Of a stretch of 64,000 bases of DNA, positions 1 to 8,802 are shown piece after piece. Origin of the DNA: Lewinella sp038528965 (GTDB lineage Bacteria > Bacteroidota > Bacteroidia > Chitinophagales > Saprospiraceae); assembly GCA_038528965.1 (NCBI GenBank), contig JBCBEC010000005.1:124001-188000 (forward strand). The letters are read 5' to 3'. The stretch's first letter is position 1, and the number at the start of each line of letters is the position of its first letter. The notes beneath the pieces were generated by a model. The model was not told where the DNA came from. It saw only the letters and a program-made list of their open reading frames with translations, and did not search any database. Both the position numbers and the translations under genes were made by a program.

Positions 1-78
1 TGTGGGGGCTAAGCAGGCAACGCACAGTAGTAATATTACAATTCCGTGGGCTCCCTTTTTCAACAGCACGCTACTCAT
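1..78 (-). CDS. N-terminus of an exported protein (cut by window edge)
   Basis: Only the first 26 codons lie in the window. They read as a signal peptide: two lysines near the N-terminus followed by the hydrophobic run GIVILLLCVACLA. The Cys inside VACLAP could be a lipobox, but the sequence stops too early to decide. A good promoter lies 90 nt upstream and a terminator for the preceding gene just before it, so this is a separate transcription unit. Function cannot be assigned. Confidence 0.55.
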   Translation of the reverse strand, partial: MSSVLLKKGAHGIVILLLCVACLAPT

Positions 79-168
79 GCGATAGGCTTTCTTAGAAAAT
101 GATTACAAGATAACGAGACACAGAAACAGCGGATTTACTGCTACTTACCAGATGCCTCGATGCTAAAT

Positions 169-199
169 CAAAGGTACAAATAGCCTTTCAGAAAAATAA
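169..199 (-). promoter_or_regulatory. Bacteroidota-type promoter for the edge gene
   Basis: The minus strand carries TACCTTTG, a perfect TAnnTTTG -7 box (176 to 169), with TTA 20 nt upstream as a weak -33 element. It would give a leader of about 85 nt before the ATG at 78. The -33 element overlaps the T-tract of the upstream terminator. Confidence 0.5.
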
Positions 200-230
200 A
201 AGAACCGACGCCACAATAGAGCGCCGGTTC
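192..230 (-). terminator. Rho-independent terminator of the giant surface-protein gene
   Basis: GAACCG at one end pairs with CGGTTC at the other, extended by GCG/CGC after one mismatch. On the minus strand the stem is followed directly by TTTTATTTTT. It lies about 40 nt after the stop codon of the 1658-residue protein. Confidence 0.75.
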
Positions 231-272
231 CTGGGAAAGATCTGTTAATGTAAGTCTTATTTGACTCCAGTG

Positions 273-3200
273 TTACGGAAGTACAATGAGCTTCCGAGCA
301 AGTGTTATGTCGTCAAAAGTGAGTGTATAAGTAAAGACACCCGCCTGTTTACGGAAATGCGCCTGTTGTAGATTAATACTATTGAGCCCTGTCGTTCCCT
401 GCAGTTGGGTGCGATACAACTCTTGTCCAGTAGCATTCTGCACCTTGATGACTGCCAAGCCGGCCTCAGGGAGTATGAAACTAATGCTGGTTTCAGCAGA
501 GAAAGGATTCGGACTGTTCTGTAAAAGCTTTAATCCAGTACTACTTTGGCCCACAGCATTAAACCGAAGTGCGGCGGGATGAATGCCATTTTTCCAGTAG
601 GCTTCCGCGGGCGTGTAGCGCTTGCTTAAGGAGAACACTTCGCTCAGCCGCAGATCCTCCTTGGCTCGTAATAGCAAGTAGAATAGGGGGGAGGCAGGAT
701 CAAGTTCCGCCCCCTCGGCTTTGTTCCAACTCATGGTCAGGTATCCATTGCTCAGCAAATGCTGACCCAAGTGAGTCTCCTGCACCAAGCCGTAGGTGAC
801 GGCGGCGACATCCACGCCCTGCCACTCCAGTGTAGCTTGAAAACCTGCTAATTGCGCTAATTCGGAGGCGTATACTGGTATTTCGTAATGTTGCCCCGCC
901 AGTAGTTGTTGCTCGTCAAATTCGAGGAAGTAGGGCTCGTGCTGACTGCGATCTTCCTCCGATTGAGCATTAAAATTAGCACTACCGTTCACGTCGCCAA
1001 TCTTAGCACCTACAAAATCAGCAGCCAGTTCTCCCGTAAAATCATTGATATTGATGAGTTCTGGGAATACTTCTGCCCAGGGATTGCTAGGAACCGGGAA
1101 AACGTAGTCTGCCGGTAAGAAGCGCCAGCTGGTATTGTGCGTAAAATTGGCCGTAATATTCAGAATTAGTTTCCGAATCTGAATCATATCTAATGTGGTA
1201 ACGGTATTCGATTGATTGGCGTCAGCCGCGATTAGCTTGTAGGGGCTGTCGAGTAACTCTACACCCAAAATATGCTTGCTCAGCAGAATGAGGTCCAGCG
1301 TAGTGACCCCATTGCGCGGATTGGTATTGAGGTACGGAATGATGGAGAGGTCAGTTCCTAGAGGGACATTGTTGAAGGCGTAGGCCCCACCATTGTCAGT
1401 CATGTCAATCTCTGGATTATTCCCGCTGATACTCACCTCTACGTCTGGAATTGGCATTTCATCCTCCGTGGCAATAATACCCGCTAATGTACCCATCTCG
1501 GGAGCGGAGCAATTATTGTGCTCTAATAGCAAAACGTAGGTTTCACAAAAATCATAATTACCTTCATTGTCGAAAGCGTAAACATAGAGCACTGTATTGG
1601 GGTCATCCAATTCTGTGAGGACAATGCCACTATCTGCGGGACTAGGCATAAAGTCAGGTGTTGCTTCTACTTCTAGTCCCCGGTAGAGTGCATAATGCCT
1701 TACTTCCAACTCTCCATCTTCATTTTCTTCTGCCCCCTGGCCGGTGCAGTCATAGATGCTAGATCCAATGAAGTCACTTGCCCAGAGTGCTACGCCGCAA
1801 CCTCCTTCTTCCTGTGGCATCAAGGTAGCCGAAAGCCCATTAATACAAATCGGTGCCGGAGCTTTACAATCCAGTACCTTAAAGGGTACATAAATGCTTG
1901 TTTGGTTACCACAGCCATCTTCTATCAGAACGCGGACAACATGGTAAACATGCTCGCCCATGGCGGAAGGAATAATTGGGAAATCACCTGCCAAGCTGAG
2001 GGTCTGGTCTACATTGTTAGTGATAAGCGCACTGATATCTTCATCGGTGGAAAACTCATTAAAAGTGATTTCACCATCCTGGTTTACATCCACCGCAAAG
2101 GCGTCTAGCTCTGCTGCTCTTACTTGCAATACAAATGCGCCTTCTTCGTCAAAAACTTCGCAGTTGTCTGTTATTAAGAATTCTAGTTCAACCAGTGCTT
2201 CACAGTCGCCGTGGATATCAGCAAAAGCGCCAGCAGGTAACTGAGGACAACCCGGAACAGGACCGCCATATTCCATTACCTCAATGTTTGGTGCACTACT
2301 ATCGTACACCTTCACAAATTGAATGTACACATATCTGCCGTAGTCAGCTAGGGTTGGTGATTCATCGGGAATACTAGAATCACCGTCCCGATCACTGTGC
2401 TGACGGTCAATTACCAGTCCATTTGCATTATAAATGATTACAGGGCGTTCGTTCCCTTCCACGGTTCGGTCTAGTGGCAATGCCTCACCATCATCTTCTG
2501 TGATTCTTTCTACCACGAAACCGTCAGATTCGCCATCCCATAAACACCAGTTAATGACGTCGTAGGTGAGTGCGTACTTGTAACACTCATCGCCAGTGGC
2601 AGAAAAAATTTCTGGGCTACTGATGTTTACTGCGAGCACATCACAACCATCAGCCTCCGTAATTACGGTCGTGATGTTTGGTCCTACACAATCCGCAGCG
2701 GCATCTTCCGGGAAATCAATAACAAAATCGTGCTCTTCGGTGATGGTAATAGTTTGGGAACAACTATTGGTAGAGCGGTCTACTTCATTGATGTCTATTC
2801 TTCCGTTACCATTTAAATCACCATCCGGGCGACGTACTTGCCAGGCTTCGAAGCGGCGTACCACCGAGCCCCAACCACATTCGTTGATCTGGATGTTTGG
2901 AGTGCGTTCTACAAGTGTATCTACCGTACAATTATCGGTGCCTGAAGGCCCTCCAAATAAAGAAGTCATTAGGTTGGAGGTGCCGGAGAAGTCTTCAGCG
3001 TAAGCGTCTTCCAGATTTCCTGGAAAGGTAATTGGTAAAGTAGTACAACTTAAGGATTCTGCTTCGGGTGGGAAACAGACGGGGTTGATTTTATCTTCTG
3101 GAACTACCGTAAGCCAGCACGTATTTTGGTTCTGTGCAGCATCAGTCACTAAGAGATGAATTCGAATCGAAGCACCCACATGCCCACAATCAAATAGTAA

Positions 3201-5249
3201 GGAGGATGCCCAAGATCCAACACCTTCTTGACGGATGGCTATACTTACATCGCCACAGTGATCATTCGAACCCCCATCCAGATCCTCAGCAGAAACTACT
3301 GCTGTTCCGGTTGCGCCATTTTGGCTGTCTCCACCGCCTATAGATACGGTCAGCTGATCTACACATACCGCAATGGGGGCGATTTGATCGCGCACCTCAA
3401 TCTCCACCTCGGTGCAACTTTCATTTCCACATTGATCCGTAGCGCAGAAAGTCAATACGTAGTCTCCTATTTCCAATTGAACAAGCTGCGGGAGGACTCC
3501 ACCCCAAACGAAGTCACCATCGCTGGTATTAATCTGAGCTAGTGTGCTTCCAATTCCTGAACAACCATTTCCATCACTCAAGTTAGGAAGTCCAATATTG
3601 GCGTTAGCAAGGCAGCTATTGGGCGCCGTGGAAAATTTAATGGGATCATCGGCAAGACCATTTTCGTTATGATCTGGAATGGCAAAGTCAATTTCCGGCC
3701 CAGTAAAATCTGCTACGCGAATGATTTGGTCAAAGGTGAAGTTGTCTTCTGGAGAACACCAATCCACAATGTTCCACTCCCGACGGAAGTAGTACGAGCC
3801 GGGACAGTCTTCGATTCGAGGCTCGTCAGAGTAGGAAGCTCCTAAATTACAAACCGCTTGGTCGAGGTCGTAGAAATTCAGAGCAGCATCTAGATATGGA
3901 TAGCCTGTATATTCGGGGGATGGATTATCCTCCGGGCCTCCATCAGGACCATCGGTAGGAAAGTTTTCATCACATTCTATCGTTGTCGTGATAGGAGGTA
4001 GAACAAGATCCCCAATGTCTGGTCTGCGGATCGTAATGGTTTGCGTGCAAGCAGAAGATAGTGCGGGGTCTGTGCAATCCGATAAATAACGATCTTCTAC
4101 TGCAAAATATCGGGTAATGATCCAACCGGAACAATCGCCTTGCTCTTCTACTTCATCGTAGATGGTCATCAGCATGGCTGTGCAGTTGTCACTCACTTCC
4201 GGGAAGCCGGTGAGATCAAGAATACGCCGAACATCTTCGTCAATGCGGAAAGGATCTTCGTTATCGAGGATTAAACTACCATCAGGGTGGAGCGAAAAGG
4301 TATAGGTCGTTGGCAATGCTACTTCATCAACATCTAGGCACACCAGCTCCGAAGACAATTGAACTTGCGTTTTGCTAAGGTTGGTCAATCGGCCATCACC
4401 ATCAGTAAAGATAGCTACCCCAAAATCTCCTTCTTCCAGCGGAGCGTAACTGGTCCAAACCAAAGTGTACGCCCGACTATTCTGCAAGGCTAGGCTTAAG
4501 CGGAAAGAAGGGTCGAGGAGAGGGACCACGGGGTCAAAATCTTCCGTACTACCCAAGTATGTATCATCAGAACGAGCTATGAGGTTTTGGCAAGGATCAT
4601 CGGCAGAAAATTCGCCCTGATATAGCGCAATAATACCATCGTAGGAAGCTGCTGCAATGAAGGTGAAGATATCAGATCGAGTAATATTGAAGGTTTGCGC
4701 GGTGTAGAAACGCTCACCTTCTTCGAGGGGAGGACTCGTTTCCAGAAAGCAAGAATGCACGCTGGGATCAAAGCTAGGCGAGTCGTCGCTATTCAAGTTA
4801 CCACTAATAACTTGCATATCATTTAGTAAAACGGCCTCACCTGTGTCATCAGGGCAAACTAGTTGCGGGGGCGTTTTGTCTTCGGCTGTAATACTTCCCC
4901 AGCAGTTAAAAACTAATTCATCGTTGGTGTATAACTCGGCAGAATAGGTATGGTTGCCGCAGCCCGTAATGATATTAGTATCCTGATCATTGATTAGGAT
5001 AGCAATGGAGTCTACAGTATTGTAGTTGCCGACTAAAACGTTATCCGGTAGAACAGTGAAAGTACATTCATTGTCAAGGGTGACAATTAGCTCGCCGATG
5101 CAGGATACCGAAAGTCCTTGCGCGCCAAGGGATGTCACCGGCAGCGCTAACAGTAGGAGGAATGTATTCTTTAAAAATCGGTTCGGGAACCCAATGGATT
5201 GATGTCCCAGTCGACCCAAAGCAAGGGCCTTCCAGTGTAGCTTCTTCAT
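273..5249 (-). CDS. Giant T9SS-secreted surface protein with dockerin-like and cohesin-like modules
   Basis: This is an exported protein of about 1658 residues. The start is set at the ATG at 5249 (MKKLHWKALAL), because the longer frame adds 21 residues without a signal peptide. After a long-n-region signal peptide come about 1200 residues rich in Cys and Asp, with HYR-like openings such as DKTPPQLVCPDD and calcium-loop-like stretches (DLNGNGRIDINE, DVNQDGEITFNE). Then follow a carboxypeptidase-regulatory-like domain (about 1250-1310), a dockerin-like pair (about 1310-1375), a cohesin-like domain (about 1435-1555) and a T9SS sorting domain with LLQNSPNPFS. It is likely a cell-surface or released adhesin/scaffold. 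No catalytic motif was seen. It is transcribed alone and ends at a terminator. Confidence 0.8.
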   Translation of the reverse strand: MKKLHWKALALGRLGHQSIGFPNRFLKNTFLLLLALPVTSLGAQGLSVSCIGELIVTLDNECTFTVLPDNVLVGNYNTVDSIAILINDQDTNIITGCGNHTYSAELYTNDELVFNCWGSITAEDKTPPQLVCPDDTGEAVLLNDMQVISGNLNSDDSPSFDPSVHSCFLETSPPLEEGERFYTAQTFNITRSDIFTFIAAASYDGIIALYQGEFSADDPCQNLIARSDDTYLGSTEDFDPVVPLLDPSFRLSLALQNSRAYTLVWTSYAPLEEGDFGVAIFTDGDGRLTNLSKTQVQLSSELVCLDVDEVALPTTYTFSLHPDGSLILDNEDPFRIDEDVRRILDLTGFPEVSDNCTAMLMTIYDEVEEQGDCSGWIITRYFAVEDRYLSDCTDPALSSACTQTITIRRPDIGDLVLPPITTTIECDENFPTDGPDGGPEDNPSPEYTGYPYLDAALNFYDLDQAVCNLGASYSDEPRIEDCPGSYYFRREWNIVDWCSPEDNFTFDQIIRVADFTGPEIDFAIPDHNENGLADDPIKFSTAPNSCLANANIGLPNLSDGNGCSGIGSTLAQINTSDGDFVWGGVLPQLVQLEIGDYVLTFCATDQCGNESCTEVEIEVRDQIAPIAVCVDQLTVSIGGGDSQNGATGTAVVSAEDLDGGSNDHCGDVSIAIRQEGVGSWASSLLFDCGHVGASIRIHLLVTDAAQNQNTCWLTVVPEDKINPVCFPPEAESLSCTTLPITFPGNLEDAYAEDFSGTSNLMTSLFGGPSGTDNCTVDTLVERTPNIQINECGWGSVVRRFEAWQVRRPDGDLNGNGRIDINEVDRSTNSCSQTITITEEHDFVIDFPEDAAADCVGPNITTVITEADGCDVLAVNISSPEIFSATGDECYKYALTYDVINWCLWDGESDGFVVERITEDDGEALPLDRTVEGNERPVIIYNANGLVIDRQHSDRDGDSSIPDESPTLADYGRYVYIQFVKVYDSSAPNIEVMEYGGPVPGCPQLPAGAFADIHGDCEALVELEFLITDNCEVFDEEGAFVLQVRAAELDAFAVDVNQDGEITFNEFSTDEDISALITNNVDQTLSLAGDFPIIPSAMGEHVYHVVRVLIEDGCGNQTSIYVPFKVLDCKAPAPICINGLSATLMPQEEGGCGVALWASDFIGSSIYDCTGQGAEENEDGELEVRHYALYRGLEVEATPDFMPSPADSGIVLTELDDPNTVLYVYAFDNEGNYDFCETYVLLLEHNNCSAPEMGTLAGIIATEDEMPIPDVEVSISGNNPEIDMTDNGGAYAFNNVPLGTDLSIIPYLNTNPRNGVTTLDLILLSKHILGVELLDSPYKLIAADANQSNTVTTLDMIQIRKLILNITANFTHNTSWRFLPADYVFPVPSNPWAEVFPELININDFTGELAADFVGAKIGDVNGSANFNAQSEEDRSQHEPYFLEFDEQQLLAGQHYEIPVYASELAQLAGFQATLEWQGVDVAAVTYGLVQETHLGQHLLSNGYLTMSWNKAEGAELDPASPLFYLLLRAKEDLRLSEVFSLSKRYTPAEAYWKNGIHPAALRFNAVGQSSTGLKLLQNSPNPFSAETSISFILPEAGLAVIKVQNATGQELYRTQLQGTTGLNSINLQQAHFRKQAGVFTYTLTFDDITLARKLIVLP

Positions 5250-5441
5250 AAAACGTCCTTTTGAAGTCGTCCAAGTGCAAGTTTCAGCCCGACTGTTGTG
5301 GTGTACGCACAACGCCGTTAGTAGGAGTACAGATGTCTCCTTGATAAGGATTGATTGGAAGGCAATGATTGAATATGGCGGTGCCTAGAAAAGTGTGATG
5401 TGGATTGTAGCAATCCTTTCTGCGAAAGGATTTGATAAAAG

Positions 5442-5449
5442 CAAATATA
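5442..5449 (-). promoter_or_regulatory. -7 box of the giant surface-protein gene
   Basis: The minus strand reads TATATTTG, a perfect TAnnTTTG. No convincing -33 element was found at 19-21 nt. A start here gives a leader of about 190 nt to the ATG at 5249. The gap 5250-5735 holds only this and the metK control region. Confidence 0.4.
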
Positions 5450-5587
5450 TCATTTTTGCAATATAAGATGGGGTTTCCTGTCTGCTATTACGTAGACTTT
5501 TAGCAAAATGTTGCAACATTAGAGGTCGGTGCCGGAATTGGAACGAAATGTCGCACTTGGAATGATTGTGTAACTGCTGATAAATGG

Positions 5588-5619
5588 TTACTGCGGACGG
5601 TAAATAATTTCTATTTTTG
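5588..5619 (+). promoter_or_regulatory. metK promoter
   Basis: TATTTTTG at 5612-5619 is a perfect -7 box; TTAC lies 20 nt upstream as a weak -33 element. The transcript would have a leader of about 110 nt with two short hairpins: GCCTA/TAGGC just after the start, and GTAGC-agaat-GCTAC at 5691-5705. The leader does not show the conserved SAM-I blocks seen before metY in this window. Confidence 0.5.
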
Positions 5620-5735
5620 CGGCGCCTACGATAGGCATAATCCCGGCAAAACCAAATTGTATAACACTGCTTGGTGAAGGCTGGCTTTAAGTAGCAGAAT
5701 GCTACACCATTTTTGTAAGCGGAAAAAAACAGAAC

Positions 5736-6989
5736 ATGCCTTACCTCTTTACTTCCGAATCTGTCTCTGAAGGACACCCGGATAAAGTAGCCGATCAAAT
5801 TTCAGATGCTCTTGTTGATCACTTTTTGGCATTTGACCCTCAATCTAAAGTGGCTTGTGAAACCTTGGTAACTACCGGACAGGTAGTGCTGGCAGGGGAA
5901 GTGAAGTCCAATGTCTACCTGGATGTACAACAGATTGCGCGTGACGTAATCAATCGCATTGGTTATACCAAGTCCGAGTACATGTTTGAGGCCAATAGTT
6001 GTGGGGTGCTTTCGGCGATCCACGAACAGTCACCTGATATTAACCAAGGTGTAGAACGCCAAAATCCGGAAGACCAGGGAGCGGGCGACCAGGGGATGAT
6101 GTTTGGATACGCCACGGCCGAAACCGAAAACTATATGCCATTGGCGCTGGATCTTTCTCACAAGATCCTCCAGGAGTTGGCCGCAATTCGTAAAGAAGGC
6201 CAGGAAATGACCTATTTACGCCCTGATAGTAAATCCCAAGTTACGATCGAATACAGCGACGATCACCAGCCTCAGCGCATTGATTCCATCGTTGTTTCTA
6301 CTCAACACGACCCATTTGCGGAGGATGAGACGATGCTAGCGCAAATTTACAAGGATGTTGTGCAGATCGTTATTCCTCGTGTGAAGGCTCAGCTGACACC
6401 AGCTTTGCAGGCGCTGTTTAATGATCAAATCACCTACCACATTAATCCTACCGGAAAGTTTGTAATCGGTGGCCCACACGGAGATACTGGTCTGACCGGC
6501 CGTAAGATCATCGTGGATACCTACGGTGGTAAAGGTGCCCACGGTGGTGGTGCTTTCTCTGGTAAGGATCCATCTAAAGTGGATCGTTCTGCGGCATACG
6601 CTACACGCCATATTGCCAAAAACCTGGTGGCTGCTGGGGTATGTGGTGAAATTTTGGTGCAAGTATCTTACGCCATCGGTGTGGCCAAGCCTACCAACAT
6701 TTACGTGAATACCAATGGTTCGGCTAAAGTAGCACTGAGCGATAGCGAAATTGCTGATAAGGTGATGGATATTTTTGATATGCGTCCTTACGCTATTGAA
6801 CAGCGCTTGAAGCTACGTACACCCATTTACAGCGAAACGGCTGCTTATGGCCATATGGGGCGTGCATCCGAAACTAAGACGGTAACCGTTACTAGTGGCT
6901 CCGGTGAAACCAAGACGATAGAGGTAGAAACCTTCACCTGGGAAAAACTGGATTACGTAGACCAAGTAAAAGCAGCCTTCGACCTTTAA
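5736..6989 (+). CDS. metK: S-adenosylmethionine synthetase
   Basis: MetK makes S-adenosylmethionine from methionine and ATP in the cytoplasm. The N-terminus FTSESVSEGHPDKVADQISD carries the family's ATP-binding His/Asp. The GAGDQGMMFGYA signature sits near residue 115, and the GPHGDTGLTGRKIIVDTYGG and GGGAFSGKDPSKVDRSAAY blocks follow. At 417 residues it is somewhat longer than the enterobacterial enzyme, as is usual in Bacteroidota. It stands alone between its own promoter and a bidirectional terminator. Its product is the ligand of the SAM-I riboswitch at 34.1-34.3 kb. Confidence 0.97.
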   Translation: MPYLFTSESVSEGHPDKVADQISDALVDHFLAFDPQSKVACETLVTTGQVVLAGEVKSNVYLDVQQIARDVINRIGYTKSEYMFEANSCGVLSAIHEQSPDINQGVERQNPEDQGAGDQGMMFGYATAETENYMPLALDLSHKILQELAAIRKEGQEMTYLRPDSKSQVTIEYSDDHQPQRIDSIVVSTQHDPFAEDETMLAQIYKDVVQIVIPRVKAQLTPALQALFNDQITYHINPTGKFVIGGPHGDTGLTGRKIIVDTYGGKGAHGGGAFSGKDPSKVDRSAAYATRHIAKNLVAAGVCGEILVQVSYAIGVAKPTNIYVNTNGSAKVALSDSEIADKVMDIFDMRPYAIEQRLKLRTPIYSETAAYGHMGRASETKTVTVTSGSGETKTIEVETFTWEKLDYVDQVKAAFDL

Positions 6990-7011
6990 GAGGCCGCTGC
7001 TGAACAAGAAT

Positions 7012-7051
7012 AAAAAGCCCGAATGGTCTAACTCCCATTCGGGCTTTTTTT
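7012..7051. terminator. Bidirectional terminator between metK and the first M43 peptidase
   Basis: AAAAAGCCCGAATGG pairs with CCATTCGGGCTTTTT across an 8-nt loop. There is a T-tract on the plus strand and an A-tract on the other side, so it can stop both convergent transcripts. Confidence 0.9.
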
Positions 7052-7074
7052 GTTCGCTCGAAAAGCAGGATTGC

Positions 7075-8628
7075 CTACTGAACGATCAGGGGAAGGGTGC
7101 TCTGCTGGCCATCAGCGGATAAGCGCAACACATACATGCCAGGCACCAGCTGGTCGGTATTGGGTAGGGTGTGTACTTGCGTGCCGTTGTTAAAAAAGAG
7201 TTGTTGTTGCCACACCACTTGACCAAGGCTATTGACTACCTCCGCGTTTGCTTTCCAAGTGGATGTACTAGCCAACCGGATTTGGATGTTATTCCCTCTC
7301 GTTAGCGGCTGCGGCGAAATCATCCAAGAGCCAATTTGCTCTAGCTCATTGGTGCTCGTTGGGTGTTCGACGATGAAGCTCTCAACGGTACTGTAATCCG
7401 AACAAGTATTGACTTCATTGAATCCTCGTACGCGCCAGTAGTACGTTCTGCCGTCGTCCAACTCATCTGTTACAAGGCTTGGCTCCTGCGTTAGATAGGT
7501 AGAAGTAAGGGCTGGTGGAAAACTGCTTAATCGGCTTACCTGCACCACGTAGTCTGTAGCCTCCGGAGCGGGTTCCCAGCTCAGCTCTCCCTCAAAGACA
7601 CTCTGGATTTCGCCACCGATGGGCGCAATTAGGATTGGTGCCTCACTGACGGGAGCTGGAGGGTTGCCAGTAAAAACCAACGTCCAATGTTCCCTTTGAT
7701 CGAATAAGAAGGCACGCATGGCCTGCTGCTGTTCCAGACTAAAACGGGTTTGACAGGCATCATTCGAGTAATTCATAATGAAAGAACCCTGGGACTGGAA
7801 TGCTTCTCCTGTCGGATCGTTCTGGGTGGTTGGACTCACCCCTTGTCCGTTACAACTCCAGCGCACCGCCAGGTAATCTGGAGGAGTATCACAAAATCCA
7901 TCTGCCGCAAAATGGCAATTGCTCCCGTCTACGTGTTCTACGTAAGCCGTATCAATGATGAGCGTGTCCATGATCAGCGTATCCTGGAAAAAGGTGTAGT
8001 CGTAGGTGACTCGCTCAGGAGCGGGGTCGCTGAAATTGTGGTCTACGCTGCCATCCCAACTTACCCCTCCTTCCCAACCCAGAAAGGGATGAGGCAGACT
8101 CAGTGCGTGACCCACTTCGTGCGACCAGGTCACATCATTGGGCCCTGAGCAACTATTGCTATTGGCGATGCCTGCGTAGGGTAAATTGTAGCCGCAGTTG
8201 CCGGCAGGATTGCCCACAAAGTAGGTATTCAGCGCATTGGGCACATTGTATTCCACCATCATCTCATAACCTTCCAGTACCGTTGCGTGGTCGTAGTAGG
8301 TTGTGTTGTCGTGATAAAGAATGTCACCACTGATCACAAACTGAATTCCGGATGGCAGGAAATATTCATTGAGTAGGCAGAAGGCATCCAGTAGTGTTGC
8401 CTCTGAATAGTAACCACCGCCGTTGTCAGTACCGACAATGTGAATGGCCATCGCCACATAAATAGTGGTGTCGCCTCCTTTTCGGAATTGGTGTGGTTTG
8501 AGTTGATAATCTTTGAGCCACGGGCTACGCCCTTGCTCTGTGCCGCAGACGTGCGGGCTTTCCTGTTGTTGCCCTAATACTGGAAGGGCGATTGCTAGTA
8601 ATCCGAGTAAAAGTAAATGTCTCAGCAT
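7075..8628 (-). CDS. Secreted M43 (cytophagalysin-like) metallopeptidase with T9SS tail, copy 1
   Basis: This zinc peptidase has 517 residues. A signal peptide (about 1-19) precedes the catalytic domain. The zinc site HEVGHALSLPH has ligands H170, H174 and H180 and catalytic E171, and the downstream FIMNYSND supplies the Met-turn. This is the metzincin layout of the M43/pappalysin family. A fibronectin III-like domain (about 335-420) and a T9SS sorting domain beginning near ISPQPLTRGN follow. It is predicted to be exported by T9SS and to degrade extracellular protein. It is the last of three tandem paralogues on this strand. Confidence 0.88.
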   Translation of the reverse strand: MLRHLLLLGLLAIALPVLGQQQESPHVCGTEQGRSPWLKDYQLKPHQFRKGGDTTIYVAMAIHIVGTDNGGGYYSEATLLDAFCLLNEYFLPSGIQFVISGDILYHDNTTYYDHATVLEGYEMMVEYNVPNALNTYFVGNPAGNCGYNLPYAGIANSNSCSGPNDVTWSHEVGHALSLPHPFLGWEGGVSWDGSVDHNFSDPAPERVTYDYTFFQDTLIMDTLIIDTAYVEHVDGSNCHFAADGFCDTPPDYLAVRWSCNGQGVSPTTQNDPTGEAFQSQGSFIMNYSNDACQTRFSLEQQQAMRAFLFDQREHWTLVFTGNPPAPVSEAPILIAPIGGEIQSVFEGELSWEPAPEATDYVVQVSRLSSFPPALTSTYLTQEPSLVTDELDDGRTYYWRVRGFNEVNTCSDYSTVESFIVEHPTSTNELEQIGSWMISPQPLTRGNNIQIRLASTSTWKANAEVVNSLGQVVWQQQLFFNNGTQVHTLPNTDQLVPGMYVLRLSADGQQSTLPLIVQ

Positions 8629-8651
8629 AATCTTAAGTTGAAACTGAATGT

Positions 8652-8659
8652 CAAATTTA
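8652..8659 (-). promoter_or_regulatory. -7 box of M43 copy 1
   Basis: The minus strand reads TAAATTTG, matching TAnnTTTG, about 25 nt before the ATG at 8628. No clear -33 element was found. It suggests copy 1 has its own promoter. Confidence 0.35.
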
Positions 8660-8713
8660 AGAATACGAAAAAACTGCTGATTAGGGCTTGGGAATCATAG
8701 GGCTTGAAAGCTA

Positions 8714-8754
8714 GAAGTCGAAAATTAGAGAAGTGATCTCCAATTTCCGACTTC
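8714..8754 (-). terminator. Long imperfect hairpin after M43 copy 2
   Basis: Two 17-nt arms (8714-8730 and 8738-8754) pair along their whole length on the minus strand, with two G-U pairs. It sits downstream of the copy 2 stop codon. There is no strong T-tract, so it may be an RNA 3' end stabiliser or an intergenic repeat rather than a simple terminator. Confidence 0.45.
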
Positions 8755-8802
8755 CTAAATTCATTTACCAGCTTGCTAATGTGGCGATGCTGAAATATTC
8801 AA

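Noticed and set aside
5620..5735. Possible second SAM riboswitch before metK
   Set aside because: The leader has two short hairpins but none of the conserved SAM-I blocks found at 34.1-34.3 kb, and no recognisable SAM-II pattern.
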